Of a DNA stretch of 6,091 nt, positions 1 through 5,754 are shown in pieces. The position numbers were made by a program, and so were the translations under genes. The DNA lies in NCBI GenBank assembly GCA_903827345.1, contig CAIKID010000244.1:1-6091 (forward strand). The letters are read 5' to 3'. This DNA comes from an uncultured Actinomycetes bacterium (GTDB lineage Bacteria > Actinomycetota > Actinomycetes > Nanopelagicales > Nanopelagicaceae). How positions within the stretch are numbered: position 1 is the first letter of the stretch; every line of letters starts with the position of its first letter. Below the pieces are notes generated by a model that had not been told where the DNA came from, did not search any database, and saw only the letters and a list, made by a program, of their open reading frames with translations.

Positions 1-878
1 TCATAACCCGTTCCCGAGAGTGCAGTGTCGAAAGCTTGATAATACCAATTGGCCGTCTTATTGGAGCGCGAGAGTGATTGAGTGGGAATTTGTGCATTGT
101 TAAAGAGTTCCAACCCGTGCGGATCATCGATATTAACAATGGCGCTATGCGCATACTCCGAAGTAAACAAACGTGCCTTCGCCTGGAAATAACTCTCCAT
201 GTCGCCATGGAAATCTAAATGATCTTGCGTTAAATTTGTGAAACCCACGACCGAAAAGCGCGCCCCTGCTACGCGCCGCAACGCCAACGCATGGCTGCTC
301 ACTTCCATCACCAAATTCCGCACGTGACGTTCCCTCATTGTTGCAACTATTGCCTGCAGATCGGTTCCCTCTGGAGTGGTAAATCTGGCTGCAAACTCTT
401 CGCCATCTATCGCGATACCGATTGTTCCGATAAAACCGCTGCTGCGCCCATCCAAACGCCAGATCTCTTCAACTAGCGCTGCCGTAGTGGTCTTGCCATT
501 TGTGCCAGTGATTCCCACCGCATCCAACGCATCGAAGGGATTTCTATAGAACCACGAGGCAATTGCACCTACCCAGGCCCGGGGGTCATCCAGGATAAGT
601 ACGGGGACTGAATCCTTAACTAGTTGGGCTCCCAGGGGATCAGTAATGATCGCCGCTGCTCCCCGAAGAATCGCATCGTTGGCAAAGTGAGCACCATGGA
701 CTTTCCCGCCGGAGAGTGCGAAGAATATATCCCCCGCTTTTACCTCGCGAGAATCGAGCGTCACACCGGTAAATGTGAGATCCGCGCTATTGATTTCGAT
801 TCCCACAAAGTCTGTCAACTCCTGTAACCTTTTTTCAAAGGTGGCGATAGGTGTTAACGAAGAGCTTTCTCTGCTCAT
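1..878 (-). CDS. murE: UDP-N-acetylmuramyl-tripeptide synthetase MurE, N-terminal part (cut at window edge)
   Basis: Cytoplasmic Mur ligase. It adds the third amino acid to UDP-MurNAc-L-Ala-D-Glu using ATP. The reading frame is open from the ATG at 878 to the window edge and gives 292 residues, about 60% of a usual MurE. Visible motifs: LDSR at 41-44 in the N-terminal UDP-binding domain, the P-loop GTNGKTTT at 125-132, TTPE at 168-171, EVSSHA at 192-197, and NLTQDHLDFHGDMESYFQAK at 215-234, whose last lysine matches the carbamylated lysine of the family. The start is firm because the ATG overlaps the ftsI stop as ATGA, typical of translational coupling; only a weak GTGGTG lies upstream. The C-terminal domain carrying the substrate-specificity motif (DNPR in diaminopimelate enzymes) is outside the window, so diaminopimelate versus lysine or another diamine cannot be decided. 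MurF is the main alternative, but the motif set and position after ftsI favour MurE. Confidence 0.96.
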   Translation of the reverse strand, partial: MSRESSSLTPIATFEKRLQELTDFVGIEINSADLTFTGVTLDSREVKAGDIFFALSGGKVHGAHFANDAILRGAAAIITDPLGAQLVKDSVPVLILDDPRAWVGAIASWFYRNPFDALDAVGITGTNGKTTTAALVEEIWRLDGRSSGFIGTIGIAIDGEEFAARFTTPEGTDLQAIVATMRERHVRNLVMEVSSHALALRRVAGARFSVVGFTNLTQDHLDFHGDMESYFQAKARLFTSEYAHSAIVNIDDPHGLELFNNAQIPTQSLSRSNKTANWYYQAFDTALSGTGY

Positions 879-2674
879 GGTTTCACCACGACTGGGGCTG
901 CAAGAAGCGCTGCTTGAGTAAGAGGATAAGCCTTTTGTGTAGAAGGAACTGGTTGCACCTGCCGGGCTTGTAACACGAAACTCATTACCTTTTTAAAGAC
1001 CGGCGCGGCGATTTCGCCACCGAAGTGCATACCTTGTGGATTTTGAATGACGACACTCACCACATAGCGCGGTGCCTCTGCGGGAGCCATCCCGATGAAT
1101 GAAGCGGTGTACCCGCGATAGCAACCACAGCGTGAATCGATACGCATTGCAGTGCCAGTCTTACCTGCCACCTTGTAACCTAAAATCTGGGCAGCTGGTG
1201 CAGTTCCCTCACTTGAAACTACACCTTCCAACATGGTGCGAATTTTAATAGCGGTATCTGCACTGATGACTTGTGTTTGGGTGGATGGAGTTGAAGGCGT
1301 GTACACGCCCCGAGAGTCAACCGTTCCGGCGATGACATTTGGGGTTACCCGAACCCCGTTATTTGCGATGGTTGCAAAAACATCGGTGGCTTGCATGGCT
1401 GTTACTGAATAACCTTGACCAAAGGCGATTGTTGGTGCGGAAGAGTTTGACCAGACTGACACTGGGTGCAAGATGCCCGCCGATTCACCGGAGAGATTCG
1501 AACCTGTGCTTTGACCAATTCCAAACTTGCGCAGATACGAATAGAAGAGTTCGTGTGAAAGAGTTGCTCCGATTTGAATCGCACCGATGTTGCTGGAAAT
1601 CGCTAATACGCCGGCAGTCGTTAAATGTTCGGTCGGGTGTCTCTTATCATCATGAAATATGCGGCCACCAGCTTTGAAGATATTTGGAATCGTGTAGACC
1701 GTTGTCGGAGTTGTGGTCCCCTCTTCGAGGGCAGCCGAAACGGTTATAACCTTTCCCGTTGATCCCGGTTCGTAAACTTCCGATACCGCTGGATTGCTCA
1801 TCTGCGCCAGAGTGACCTTAGAGCGGTTAGTAGGGTCGAAGGTTGGTGCGCTGGCCTGAGCCAATATTGCACCGCTCTTGGGATCCATAACGATTACCGT
1901 TCCCGATGAAGCCTTGGCGCTCTTCACTGCTGCCGAGATTGCATCTTGTGCCACCCACTGAATATCGCGCTCAATCGTCAAGCGGACATCTGTACCCGGT
2001 TTGGCAGCTGTAATAAATTGCTGTGATCCAGGAATAATCGCGCCATTGCCATTCACGTAGTCGTATTCACCGTTGGATCCTGTTAACACGGTATTCATGC
2101 TCGCTTCAATTCCGGCGGCACCCTGATTTGCAGCGTTCGTTAACCCCACCAAAGATGCTGCGAGCACTCCGGTTGGATAATTTCTTGTATATGCATTCTC
2201 ACTAAAGAATCCAACGAGTCGTTTCGACAATCCACCCGGAGTTTTTTCAACCTGAGTGTTGTAAGCCGTGAGAGCGCCTTGTAAGTTGTCCCAGACGATT
2301 GGGGCAACTCCATTCTCAATAACTTGGTACCGCTTGGTTCCACTTAGCAGTGCCTGCAAGGTGGCAACCGGCAGACCGAGTACAGCCGCAGTTACCTGTG
2401 CCGTCATCGCGGGATCAGCGATCATGGTCTGGTCGACAATGATGTTCTTAGCCGCTTCGCTTCTAGCCAGAACAACTCCATTTACATCGGTAATGGTTCC
2501 GCGGGGAGCGAGCCAGACTGATCTATTAACCATCTCGTTGACAGCGCGCTTTGCGTAACCGCTCGCTTGCACCGCTTGGACATCGACCAAGCGCGCCCCA
2601 AAAATTAAAAAGATAAAGAGGAATCCCCCGACCAAAAAGCGAATCCGTTTTCCGAATGCTTCACTTGAGATCAT
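875..2674 (-). CDS. ftsI: Septal peptidoglycan D,D-transpeptidase FtsI (class B penicillin-binding protein, PBP3-like)
   Basis: Crosslinks peptidoglycan at the division septum and is the beta-lactam target of the divisome. The 599-residue length suits a class B PBP. A short cytoplasmic end is followed by one membrane anchor at about residues 11-30. The dimerisation or pedestal domain opens with RGTITDVNG at 58-66. The transpeptidase domain runs from about 255 to 570 and holds all three catalytic motifs: STGK at 305-308 (nucleophile Ser305, Lys308), SSN at 360-362 and KTGTA at 505-509. The tail at 571-599 is rich in Ala, Pro and Val, with no PASTA domain. The only two cysteines in the protein are C516 and C518, just after KTGTA. 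The ATG overlaps the stop of the upstream FtsL-like gene (ATGA) and there is no convincing Shine-Dalgarno, so translation is probably coupled. The TGA overlaps the murE start in the same way. Position within the dcw cluster separates it from other class B PBPs. Confidence 0.96.
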   Translation of the reverse strand: MISSEAFGKRIRFLVGGFLFIFLIFGARLVDVQAVQASGYAKRAVNEMVNRSVWLAPRGTITDVNGVVLARSEAAKNIIVDQTMIADPAMTAQVTAAVLGLPVATLQALLSGTKRYQVIENGVAPIVWDNLQGALTAYNTQVEKTPGGLSKRLVGFFSENAYTRNYPTGVLAASLVGLTNAANQGAAGIEASMNTVLTGSNGEYDYVNGNGAIIPGSQQFITAAKPGTDVRLTIERDIQWVAQDAISAAVKSAKASSGTVIVMDPKSGAILAQASAPTFDPTNRSKVTLAQMSNPAVSEVYEPGSTGKVITVSAALEEGTTTPTTVYTIPNIFKAGGRIFHDDKRHPTEHLTTAGVLAISSNIGAIQIGATLSHELFYSYLRKFGIGQSTGSNLSGESAGILHPVSVWSNSSAPTIAFGQGYSVTAMQATDVFATIANNGVRVTPNVIAGTVDSRGVYTPSTPSTQTQVISADTAIKIRTMLEGVVSSEGTAPAAQILGYKVAGKTGTAMRIDSRCGCYRGYTASFIGMAPAEAPRYVVSVVIQNPQGMHFGGEIAAPVFKKVMSFVLQARQVQPVPSTQKAYPLTQAALLAAPVVVKP

Positions 2675-3075
2675 TTGGATGACCCACTATTGATATCGAG
2701 GAAGTTGATAGAGAGTTGAGGGAGCATTCCCAACTTAGTCGCGGACGTTGCCAAGGTATCGGGCGAGGAGAAAGTGGCCACTTGATTGAGCATCGCATCT
2801 CGCTGGTCATTCACCGCAGCGAGATGGAGTTTCATGTTCTCTAACGTGAATGCGCCGGAGGTGAGAGCGGTATTTACGCTGAGCAGGAGAAGGAGCCCAG
2901 CGGTAAACACCCCAATCAAAAATCCGATGAAAGCACGATTACTTACTGCCTGACTGTTGTCGACCGTTAAATCTGGAACGAGCTTGAGAGCGGCAAGGGT
3001 CTGATCGGCAAATTCGCGTACGCGTGATCGCTGTGGAAGTTCTGGCGCGAATTGTTCAATGTGTTGGATAGCCAT
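2671..3075 (-). CDS. ftsL: FtsL-like divisome membrane protein
   Basis: Small bitopic protein of 134 residues lying between rsmH and ftsI, the usual place of ftsL. The layout fits FtsL: a cytoplasmic segment of about 47 residues, one hydrophobic helix at about 48-68 (IGFLIGVFTAGLLLLLSV region), then an extracytoplasmic helical stretch at about 74-100 likely to form a coiled coil, and a C-terminal SPDTLATSATKLGMLP block at 104-119. That last block resembles the short conserved motif after the coiled coil of FtsL and DivIC proteins. In known systems FtsL pairs with FtsB/DivIC and FtsQ and activates FtsW-FtsI. FtsL diverges quickly, so the call rests on topology, that block and gene order rather than strong identity. 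Its ATG shares one base with the rsmH stop (TAATG), and its TGA overlaps the ftsI ATG by four bases. No clear Shine-Dalgarno precedes it, so it probably depends on rsmH translation. Confidence 0.85.
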   Translation of the reverse strand: MAIQHIEQFAPELPQRSRVREFADQTLAALKLVPDLTVDNSQAVSNRAFIGFLIGVFTAGLLLLLSVNTALTSGAFTLENMKLHLAAVNDQRDAMLNQVATFSSPDTLATSATKLGMLPQLSINFLDINSGSSK

Positions 3076-4034
3076 TAGGCAGCCAGCCGTTCGACGGCGC
3101 GCAAACGCATTGATTGCGCACGGGGGTTAATCACAATTTCAGCATCGGAAGCGGCTTCACTCCCCCGCATAACCAGGATGTATTTCGCGGCGCTATCTGG
3201 AAGATCTACGGGTAAACCACGTGGCGTCTTCGATTCGGTAATCGCTGTAAGTGCGCTTTTAACGATCTTATCCTCGAGAGATTGATAGGCCATCACAACG
3301 AGTCGCCCGTGAACTTCGAGCGCTTCTAAGGCAGCTGGGATCGCACCTTCTAGAATTGTTAACTCCTGATTGACTTCAATCCGCAGAGCCTGGAAGGTTC
3401 GCTTTGCGGGATTTCCCCCAGTACGTCGAGCTGCAGCAGGGATGGCGTTTTTAACCAAATCGGCTAAATCTTTCGTGGTGTTCAGCCGCCCAGCAGTGCG
3501 TGCCTCGATTATAAAATCTGCGATACGCGGCGCAAATTTCTCCTCACCATACATGCGAAGTATGCGTACCAGTGCCCCATGGCTATACGTCTGCAGAATT
3601 TCGTGCGCTGTGGATCCAGTGCTCTGATCCATCCGCATATCAAGTGGCGCATCATAGGAATATGCAAACCCACGTTCACCATCATCAAGCTGCATTGATG
3701 AAACGCCGAGATCGAAGAGAATTCCGGCGACTTTCTCGATCTGGTGCTCTTTTAATACCGATTCGATCTGATCATATGTTGTGTGCGAAATCAGCAATCG
3801 ATCGCCAAAAGGGGAAACATTCTCGCGAGCAAGTGCTATCGCACTTTCGTCGCGGTCTATCCCTATTACAACTAGCGTCGGAAACTTAGCGAGCAGCGCT
3901 CGAGCGTGTCCGCCGAGGCCAAGAGTCGCATCGATTACATAAGTAGAAGAATCGTTCTTTAGCGAATATTCGACGGCAGGGGTCAGCAGATCGATGCAAC
4001 GCTCGAGCGCGACAGGTATATGGTGCTTTGTCAT
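3075..4034 (-). CDS. rsmH: 16S rRNA (cytosine(1402)-N(4))-methyltransferase RsmH (MraW)
   Basis: S-adenosylmethionine-dependent enzyme that methylates N4 of C1402 in the decoding centre of 16S rRNA; cytoplasmic. The 319-residue length is usual. Motifs in order: HIPV near the N-terminus (5-8), the SAM-binding DATLGLGGHA at 35-44, DRD at 60-62, DLGVSSMQLDDGERGF at 108-123 followed by PLDMRMD at 130-136, GGNPAKRTFQALRIEVNQEL at 206-225, and SLEDKIVK at 252-259 within AYQSLED, a form common in actinobacteria. The ATG at 4034 is supported by a strong Shine-Dalgarno, AAAGGGGAAG, ending four bases upstream. It follows mraZ after 158 bases that hold a structured leader, and its stop overlaps the next start (TAATG). 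The gene therefore heads a chain of four overlapping genes, and control of its initiation could set output of the chain. Confidence 0.97.
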   Translation of the reverse strand: MTKHHIPVALERCIDLLTPAVEYSLKNDSSTYVIDATLGLGGHARALLAKFPTLVVIGIDRDESAIALARENVSPFGDRLLISHTTYDQIESVLKEHQIEKVAGILFDLGVSSMQLDDGERGFAYSYDAPLDMRMDQSTGSTAHEILQTYSHGALVRILRMYGEEKFAPRIADFIIEARTAGRLNTTKDLADLVKNAIPAAARRTGGNPAKRTFQALRIEVNQELTILEGAIPAALEALEVHGRLVVMAYQSLEDKIVKSALTAITESKTPRGLPVDLPDSAAKYILVMRGSEAASDAEIVINPRAQSMRLRAVERLAA

Positions 4035-4037
4035 CTG

Positions 4038-4047
4038 CTTCCCCTTT
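4038..4047 (-). promoter_or_regulatory. rsmH ribosome binding site, complementary to an upstream hairpin loop
   Basis: The mRNA reads AAAGGGGAAG and then three more bases before the ATG at 4034-4032. This purine run is the only Shine-Dalgarno candidate and fixes the rsmH start. Its GGGGAAG part (4044 down to 4038) is a perfect 7-base complement of CUUCCCC in the apical loop of the hairpin at 4095-4190. Pairing would hide the site from the ribosome. The complementarity is seen directly; the regulatory effect is inferred. Confidence 0.8.
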
Positions 4048-4094
4048 CTTCACATCTATGAATACGAACCTTGCATTTCTCTTTGTGCTGGACT

Positions 4095-4190
4095 TCTCTG
4101 TTTAGGTCACCGCCGACCGACGGATCTTGGGGGAACGACGCCGGGGAAGTGGCGTCGTTAATATGAAGTCGGCGATGGCCTAACCAGAGA
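4095..4190 (-). promoter_or_regulatory. Structured cis-regulatory RNA upstream of rsmH (mraW RNA motif-like)
   Basis: In transcript sense, a long hairpin begins two bases after the mraZ stop. A basal stem pairs UCUCUG (4190-4185) with CAGAGA (4100-4095). After one G-A mismatch, a 16-position stem pairs 4183-4168 with 4102-4117, with one C-A mismatch (4178/4107) and one U-G wobble (4175/4110). An asymmetric internal loop follows, of 8 nt (4167-4160) and 16 nt (4133-4118). An apical stem of nine perfect pairs joins AACGACGCC to GGCGUCGUU on the plus strand (4134-4142 with 4151-4159) and closes an 8-nt loop, ACUUCCCC (4150-4143). No U tract follows, so it is not an ordinary terminator. Location between mraZ and rsmH in an actinobacterium matches the mraW RNA motif known from comparative genomics. 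That identity is from memory of the motif's context, not an alignment. Confidence 0.75.
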
Positions 4191-4192
4191 TG

Positions 4193-4624
4193 TCAAAAGA
4201 GTCCGGGTAGCACCTCCGTCGAAACATCTGCAAAACCCTTCTCGCGATCGGCGAGATATGTGTTCCATGCAGCGGAGTCCCAAATTTCTAATCGGGTATT
4301 GGCACCGATAACGACACACTCTTTTTCTAGACCGGCATAACTCCGCAATCCATGAGGGATCGTGACGCGACCTTGCTTATCTGGAACCTCATCGTGAGCT
4401 CCAGCGAACATGACGCGCATGTAATCGCGAGCGCCTTTTTCGGTCACAGGTGCTTGGCGCATCCGCTCGGTAATGGATGTGAATTCGCTCATCGGAAAGA
4501 CGTATAAACAGCGTTCTTGGCCCTTGGTAATAACCAGGCCTTTGGCTAATTCATCTCGGAAGCGGGCGGGCAAGATCAGGCGACCCTTCTCATCGAGCTT
4601 TGGCTCGTGGGTCCCTAGAAACAT
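4193..4624 (-). CDS. mraZ: Transcriptional regulator MraZ
   Basis: DNA-binding regulator, usually the first gene of dcw clusters. In other bacteria it binds repeated boxes upstream of its own promoter, acting as a repressor in Escherichia coli and as an activator in some mollicutes. The 143-residue length is normal. It has the two tandem SpoVT-AbrB-like halves of the family, each with the DxKGR signature: DEKGRLILPARF at 11-22 and DKQGRVTIPHGL at 82-93. These halves assemble into ring oligomers in known structures. The ATG at 4624 is preceded by AAAAAGGGGAG, a good Shine-Dalgarno three bases from the start. Upstream lies a phased array of GTGG repeats that is its probable operator. Downstream, the structured leader of rsmH begins two bases after the TGA, so mraZ and rsmH are likely cotranscribed but separately controlled in translation. 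Confidence 0.97.
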   Translation of the reverse strand: MFLGTHEPKLDEKGRLILPARFRDELAKGLVITKGQERCLYVFPMSEFTSITERMRQAPVTEKGARDYMRVMFAGAHDEVPDKQGRVTIPHGLRSYAGLEKECVVIGANTRLEIWDSAAWNTYLADREKGFADVSTEVLPGLF

Positions 4625-4655
4625 TTTCTCCCCTTTTTGAAGCAGATTCCCGTTT

Positions 4656-4673
4656 GTAATTCCCCCGAATTAC
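4656..4673 (-). repeat. Perfect 7-bp inverted repeat in the mraZ leader
   Basis: GTAATTC and GAATTAC (4656-4662 and 4667-4673) flank a four-base spacer that is CCCC on the plus strand and GGGG in the mraZ sense. It lies between the GTGG repeat array and the mraZ Shine-Dalgarno. It could be a small hairpin near the 5' end of the mRNA or a binding site for a dimeric regulator. No U tract follows, so it is not a terminator. Its role is unknown. Confidence 0.5.
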
Positions 4674-4729
4674 CAACTTCCACCACTTTACTCCACTTTT
4701 CCCCTTTTTCAACCACCTTTGCCCACTTT
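4673..4729 (-). promoter_or_regulatory. Array of 10-bp phased MraZ-box-like repeats (probable operator)
   Basis: On the plus strand CCACTTT (AAAGTGG in mraZ sense) begins at 4683, 4693 and 4723, with a near copy CCACCTT at 4713. The slots at 4673 (CCAACTT) and 4703 (CCTTTTT) keep the same register but are degraded. All six positions are exactly 10 bp apart, one helical turn. MraZ proteins are known to bind direct repeats with a TGGG or AAAGTGG core spaced this way, upstream of their own gene. Further CCACT copies at 4739 and 4744 are out of phase. The repeat is seen directly; MraZ as the ligand is inferred. Confidence 0.75.
4685..4712 (-). promoter_or_regulatory. Candidate promoter for mraZ and the dcw operon
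   Basis: In mraZ sense, TTGAAA (4712-4707) is separated by 16 bases from TAAAGT (4690-4685), giving five and four matches to the -35 and -10 consensus. Transcription would begin near 4678 and leave a leader of about 54 nt carrying the inverted repeat at 4656-4673. The promoter would lie inside the MraZ-box array, which suits autorepression. The region is rich in A and G, so a chance match is possible. Confidence 0.35.
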
Positions 4730-4788
4730 CTTGCATCGCCACTCCACTCCTCCCCCTTATGAAATTGCCGGCCTGGGCGTGAAGGGAC

Positions 4789-4797
4789 TACTAGGCT
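4789..4797 (+). promoter_or_regulatory. Candidate -10 element for the ABC exporter operon
   Basis: TACTAGGCT contains two overlapping hexamers of the loose actinobacterial TAnnnT or TAnnnn kind: TACTAG at 4789, which is 18 bases after a weak TTGCCG at 4765-4770, and TAGGCT at 4792. The TAGGCT hexamer ends nine bases before the ATG at 4807, so the transcript could start at or a few bases before the start codon. The bases before that ATG (CACCCTCTT) hold no Shine-Dalgarno, which agrees with leaderless initiation. Confidence 0.35.
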
Positions 4798-4806
4798 CAC
4801 CCTCTT

Positions 4807-5739
4807 ATGTCTGATCACGAGGTACTCATAGCGGCGAAGCAGCTGGTCAAGCGTTACGGCGACTTCACCGCGGTCAACGCCATCGATTTTCAGGTCCGCA
4901 AAGGAGAGTCCTTCGGCTTTCTCGGCCCTAATGGGGCTGGAAAGTCCACAACTATGCGGATCATCGCTGCCACGCTCACCCGAACCAGCGGGGAGATCAC
5001 CATTCTGGGGAAGGATCCCGAGAAATTTGGCCCTGAGATTAAGGCCCACCTGGGGGTTGTCCCGCAGACCGATAATTTGGATAACGCGCTCACTGTTGAA
5101 GAGAACTTGTACATCTACGGCCGCTACTTCGGTCTCTCCAAGAAATTCATTGCCCCAAAAATTGATGAGCTTCTAGATTTTGCTCAACTTACTGAAAAAC
5201 GCTCCGTCAAAGTCGAGACGTTGAGCGGTGGAATGAAACGTCGTCTCACAATCGCACGCGCGTTGGTAAGTGAACCTGAAATATTGATGCTCGATGAACC
5301 CACAACCGGTCTGGATCCACAAGCGCGACATATCTTGTGGGATCGCCTCTTCCGTCTTAAGGAGCAAGGCGTCACCCTTCTCATCACTACGCACTATATG
5401 GACGAGGCCGAACAACTCTGCGATCGCTTAATGGTCATGGATAAAGGTTCGATCATGGCCGAAGATTCCCCCGCCGGATTGATCAAGAATTACTCAACGA
5501 GAGAGGTCTTGGAAGTTCGTTTTGGCTCTGATCGCAATGCCGTTATAGCGCCTGCGCTAAATGAGATGTGTGACCGGATCGAAGTTCTTCCAGATCGCAT
5601 CTTGATGTATGCCGATGATGGCGAAGTCCTACTTCATGAGCTCGGAGAAAAAGGGCTGCACCCACTCACCTCACTCGTTCGACGTAGTTCTTTGGAAGAT
5701 GTCTTCCTGCGCCTTACAGGTCGCACTCTGGTCGACTAA
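4807..5739 (+). CDS. ABC exporter ATP-binding protein (DrrA/NodI type)
   Basis: ATP-hydrolysing subunit of an ABC-2 export system, peripheral on the inner face of the membrane. The 310 residues carry every motif of an active ATPase: Walker A GPNGAGKST at 40-48, Q-loop glutamine Q87 in VVPQTDNLD, signature LSGGMKRR at 139-146, Walker B ILMLDEP at 159-165 with catalytic Glu164, D-loop TGLD at 167-170, and H-loop His196. A C-terminal extension of about 80 residues ends in SSLEDVFLRLTGR at 294-306, as in the DrrA/NodI/CcmA-like group of drug, lipid or polysaccharide exporters. The family fit is clear but the substrate is not readable from the sequence. The start has no Shine-Dalgarno, yet MSDHEVLIAAKQLVKRYGDF begins where such proteins normally do. 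It is followed after 15 bases by its permease and points away from mraZ, so it forms a separate operon. Confidence 0.95.
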   Translation: MSDHEVLIAAKQLVKRYGDFTAVNAIDFQVRKGESFGFLGPNGAGKSTTMRIIAATLTRTSGEITILGKDPEKFGPEIKAHLGVVPQTDNLDNALTVEENLYIYGRYFGLSKKFIAPKIDELLDFAQLTEKRSVKVETLSGGMKRRLTIARALVSEPEILMLDEPTTGLDPQARHILWDRLFRLKEQGVTLLITTHYMDEAEQLCDRLMVMDKGSIMAEDSPAGLIKNYSTREVLEVRFGSDRNAVIAPALNEMCDRIEVLPDRILMYADDGEVLLHELGEKGLHPLTSLVRRSSLEDVFLRLTGRTLVD

Positions 5740-5748
5740 GGTGGTGAA
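5739..5748 (+). promoter_or_regulatory. Strong ribosome binding site of the permease, overlapping the ATPase stop codon
   Basis: AAGGTGGTGA begins at the last A of the ATPase stop (TAA at 5737-5739; the preceding A at 5738 can also pair) and differs by one base from an extended anti-16S complement, AAGGAGGTGA. It lies six bases before the ATG at 5755. It settles the permease start against the nearby GTG codons and suggests that ribosomes ending on the ATPase can reload. Confidence 0.6.
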
Positions 5749-5754
5749 TTAAGT

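Noticed and set aside
1339..1677. Plus-strand open frame of 112 codons inside ftsI.
   Set aside because: It is antisense to the conserved transpeptidase domain, its product looks like no known family, and it has no supporting start signals. It is a shadow frame, like the other plus-strand frames within murE, ftsI and rsmH.
4056..4076. Six-codon upstream open frame (ATG to TAG) in the rsmH leader.
   Set aside because: It has no Shine-Dalgarno and this length is expected by chance.
4095..4190. The long hairpin after mraZ as an intrinsic terminator.
   Set aside because: No U tract follows on the transcript strand (the next bases are AGUCCAGC), and the large asymmetric internal loop is not terminator-like. 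Conditional attenuation by other means is not excluded.
4615..5049. Minus-strand open frame of 144 codons across the mraZ start, the intergenic region and the ABC ATPase.
   Set aside because: It runs antisense through the Walker A part of a clear ABC gene. Its KWxKVVE-like repeats are simply the MraZ-box array read as codons, and it overlaps the mraZ start in another frame.
5173..5415. Minus-strand open frames within the ABC ATPase gene.
   Set aside because: They lie opposite the signature and Walker B coding region and are explained by it.
5741..5752. GTG GTG as an alternative permease start.
   Set aside because: That frame meets TAA after three codons. These bases are better read as the Shine-Dalgarno of ATG 5755.
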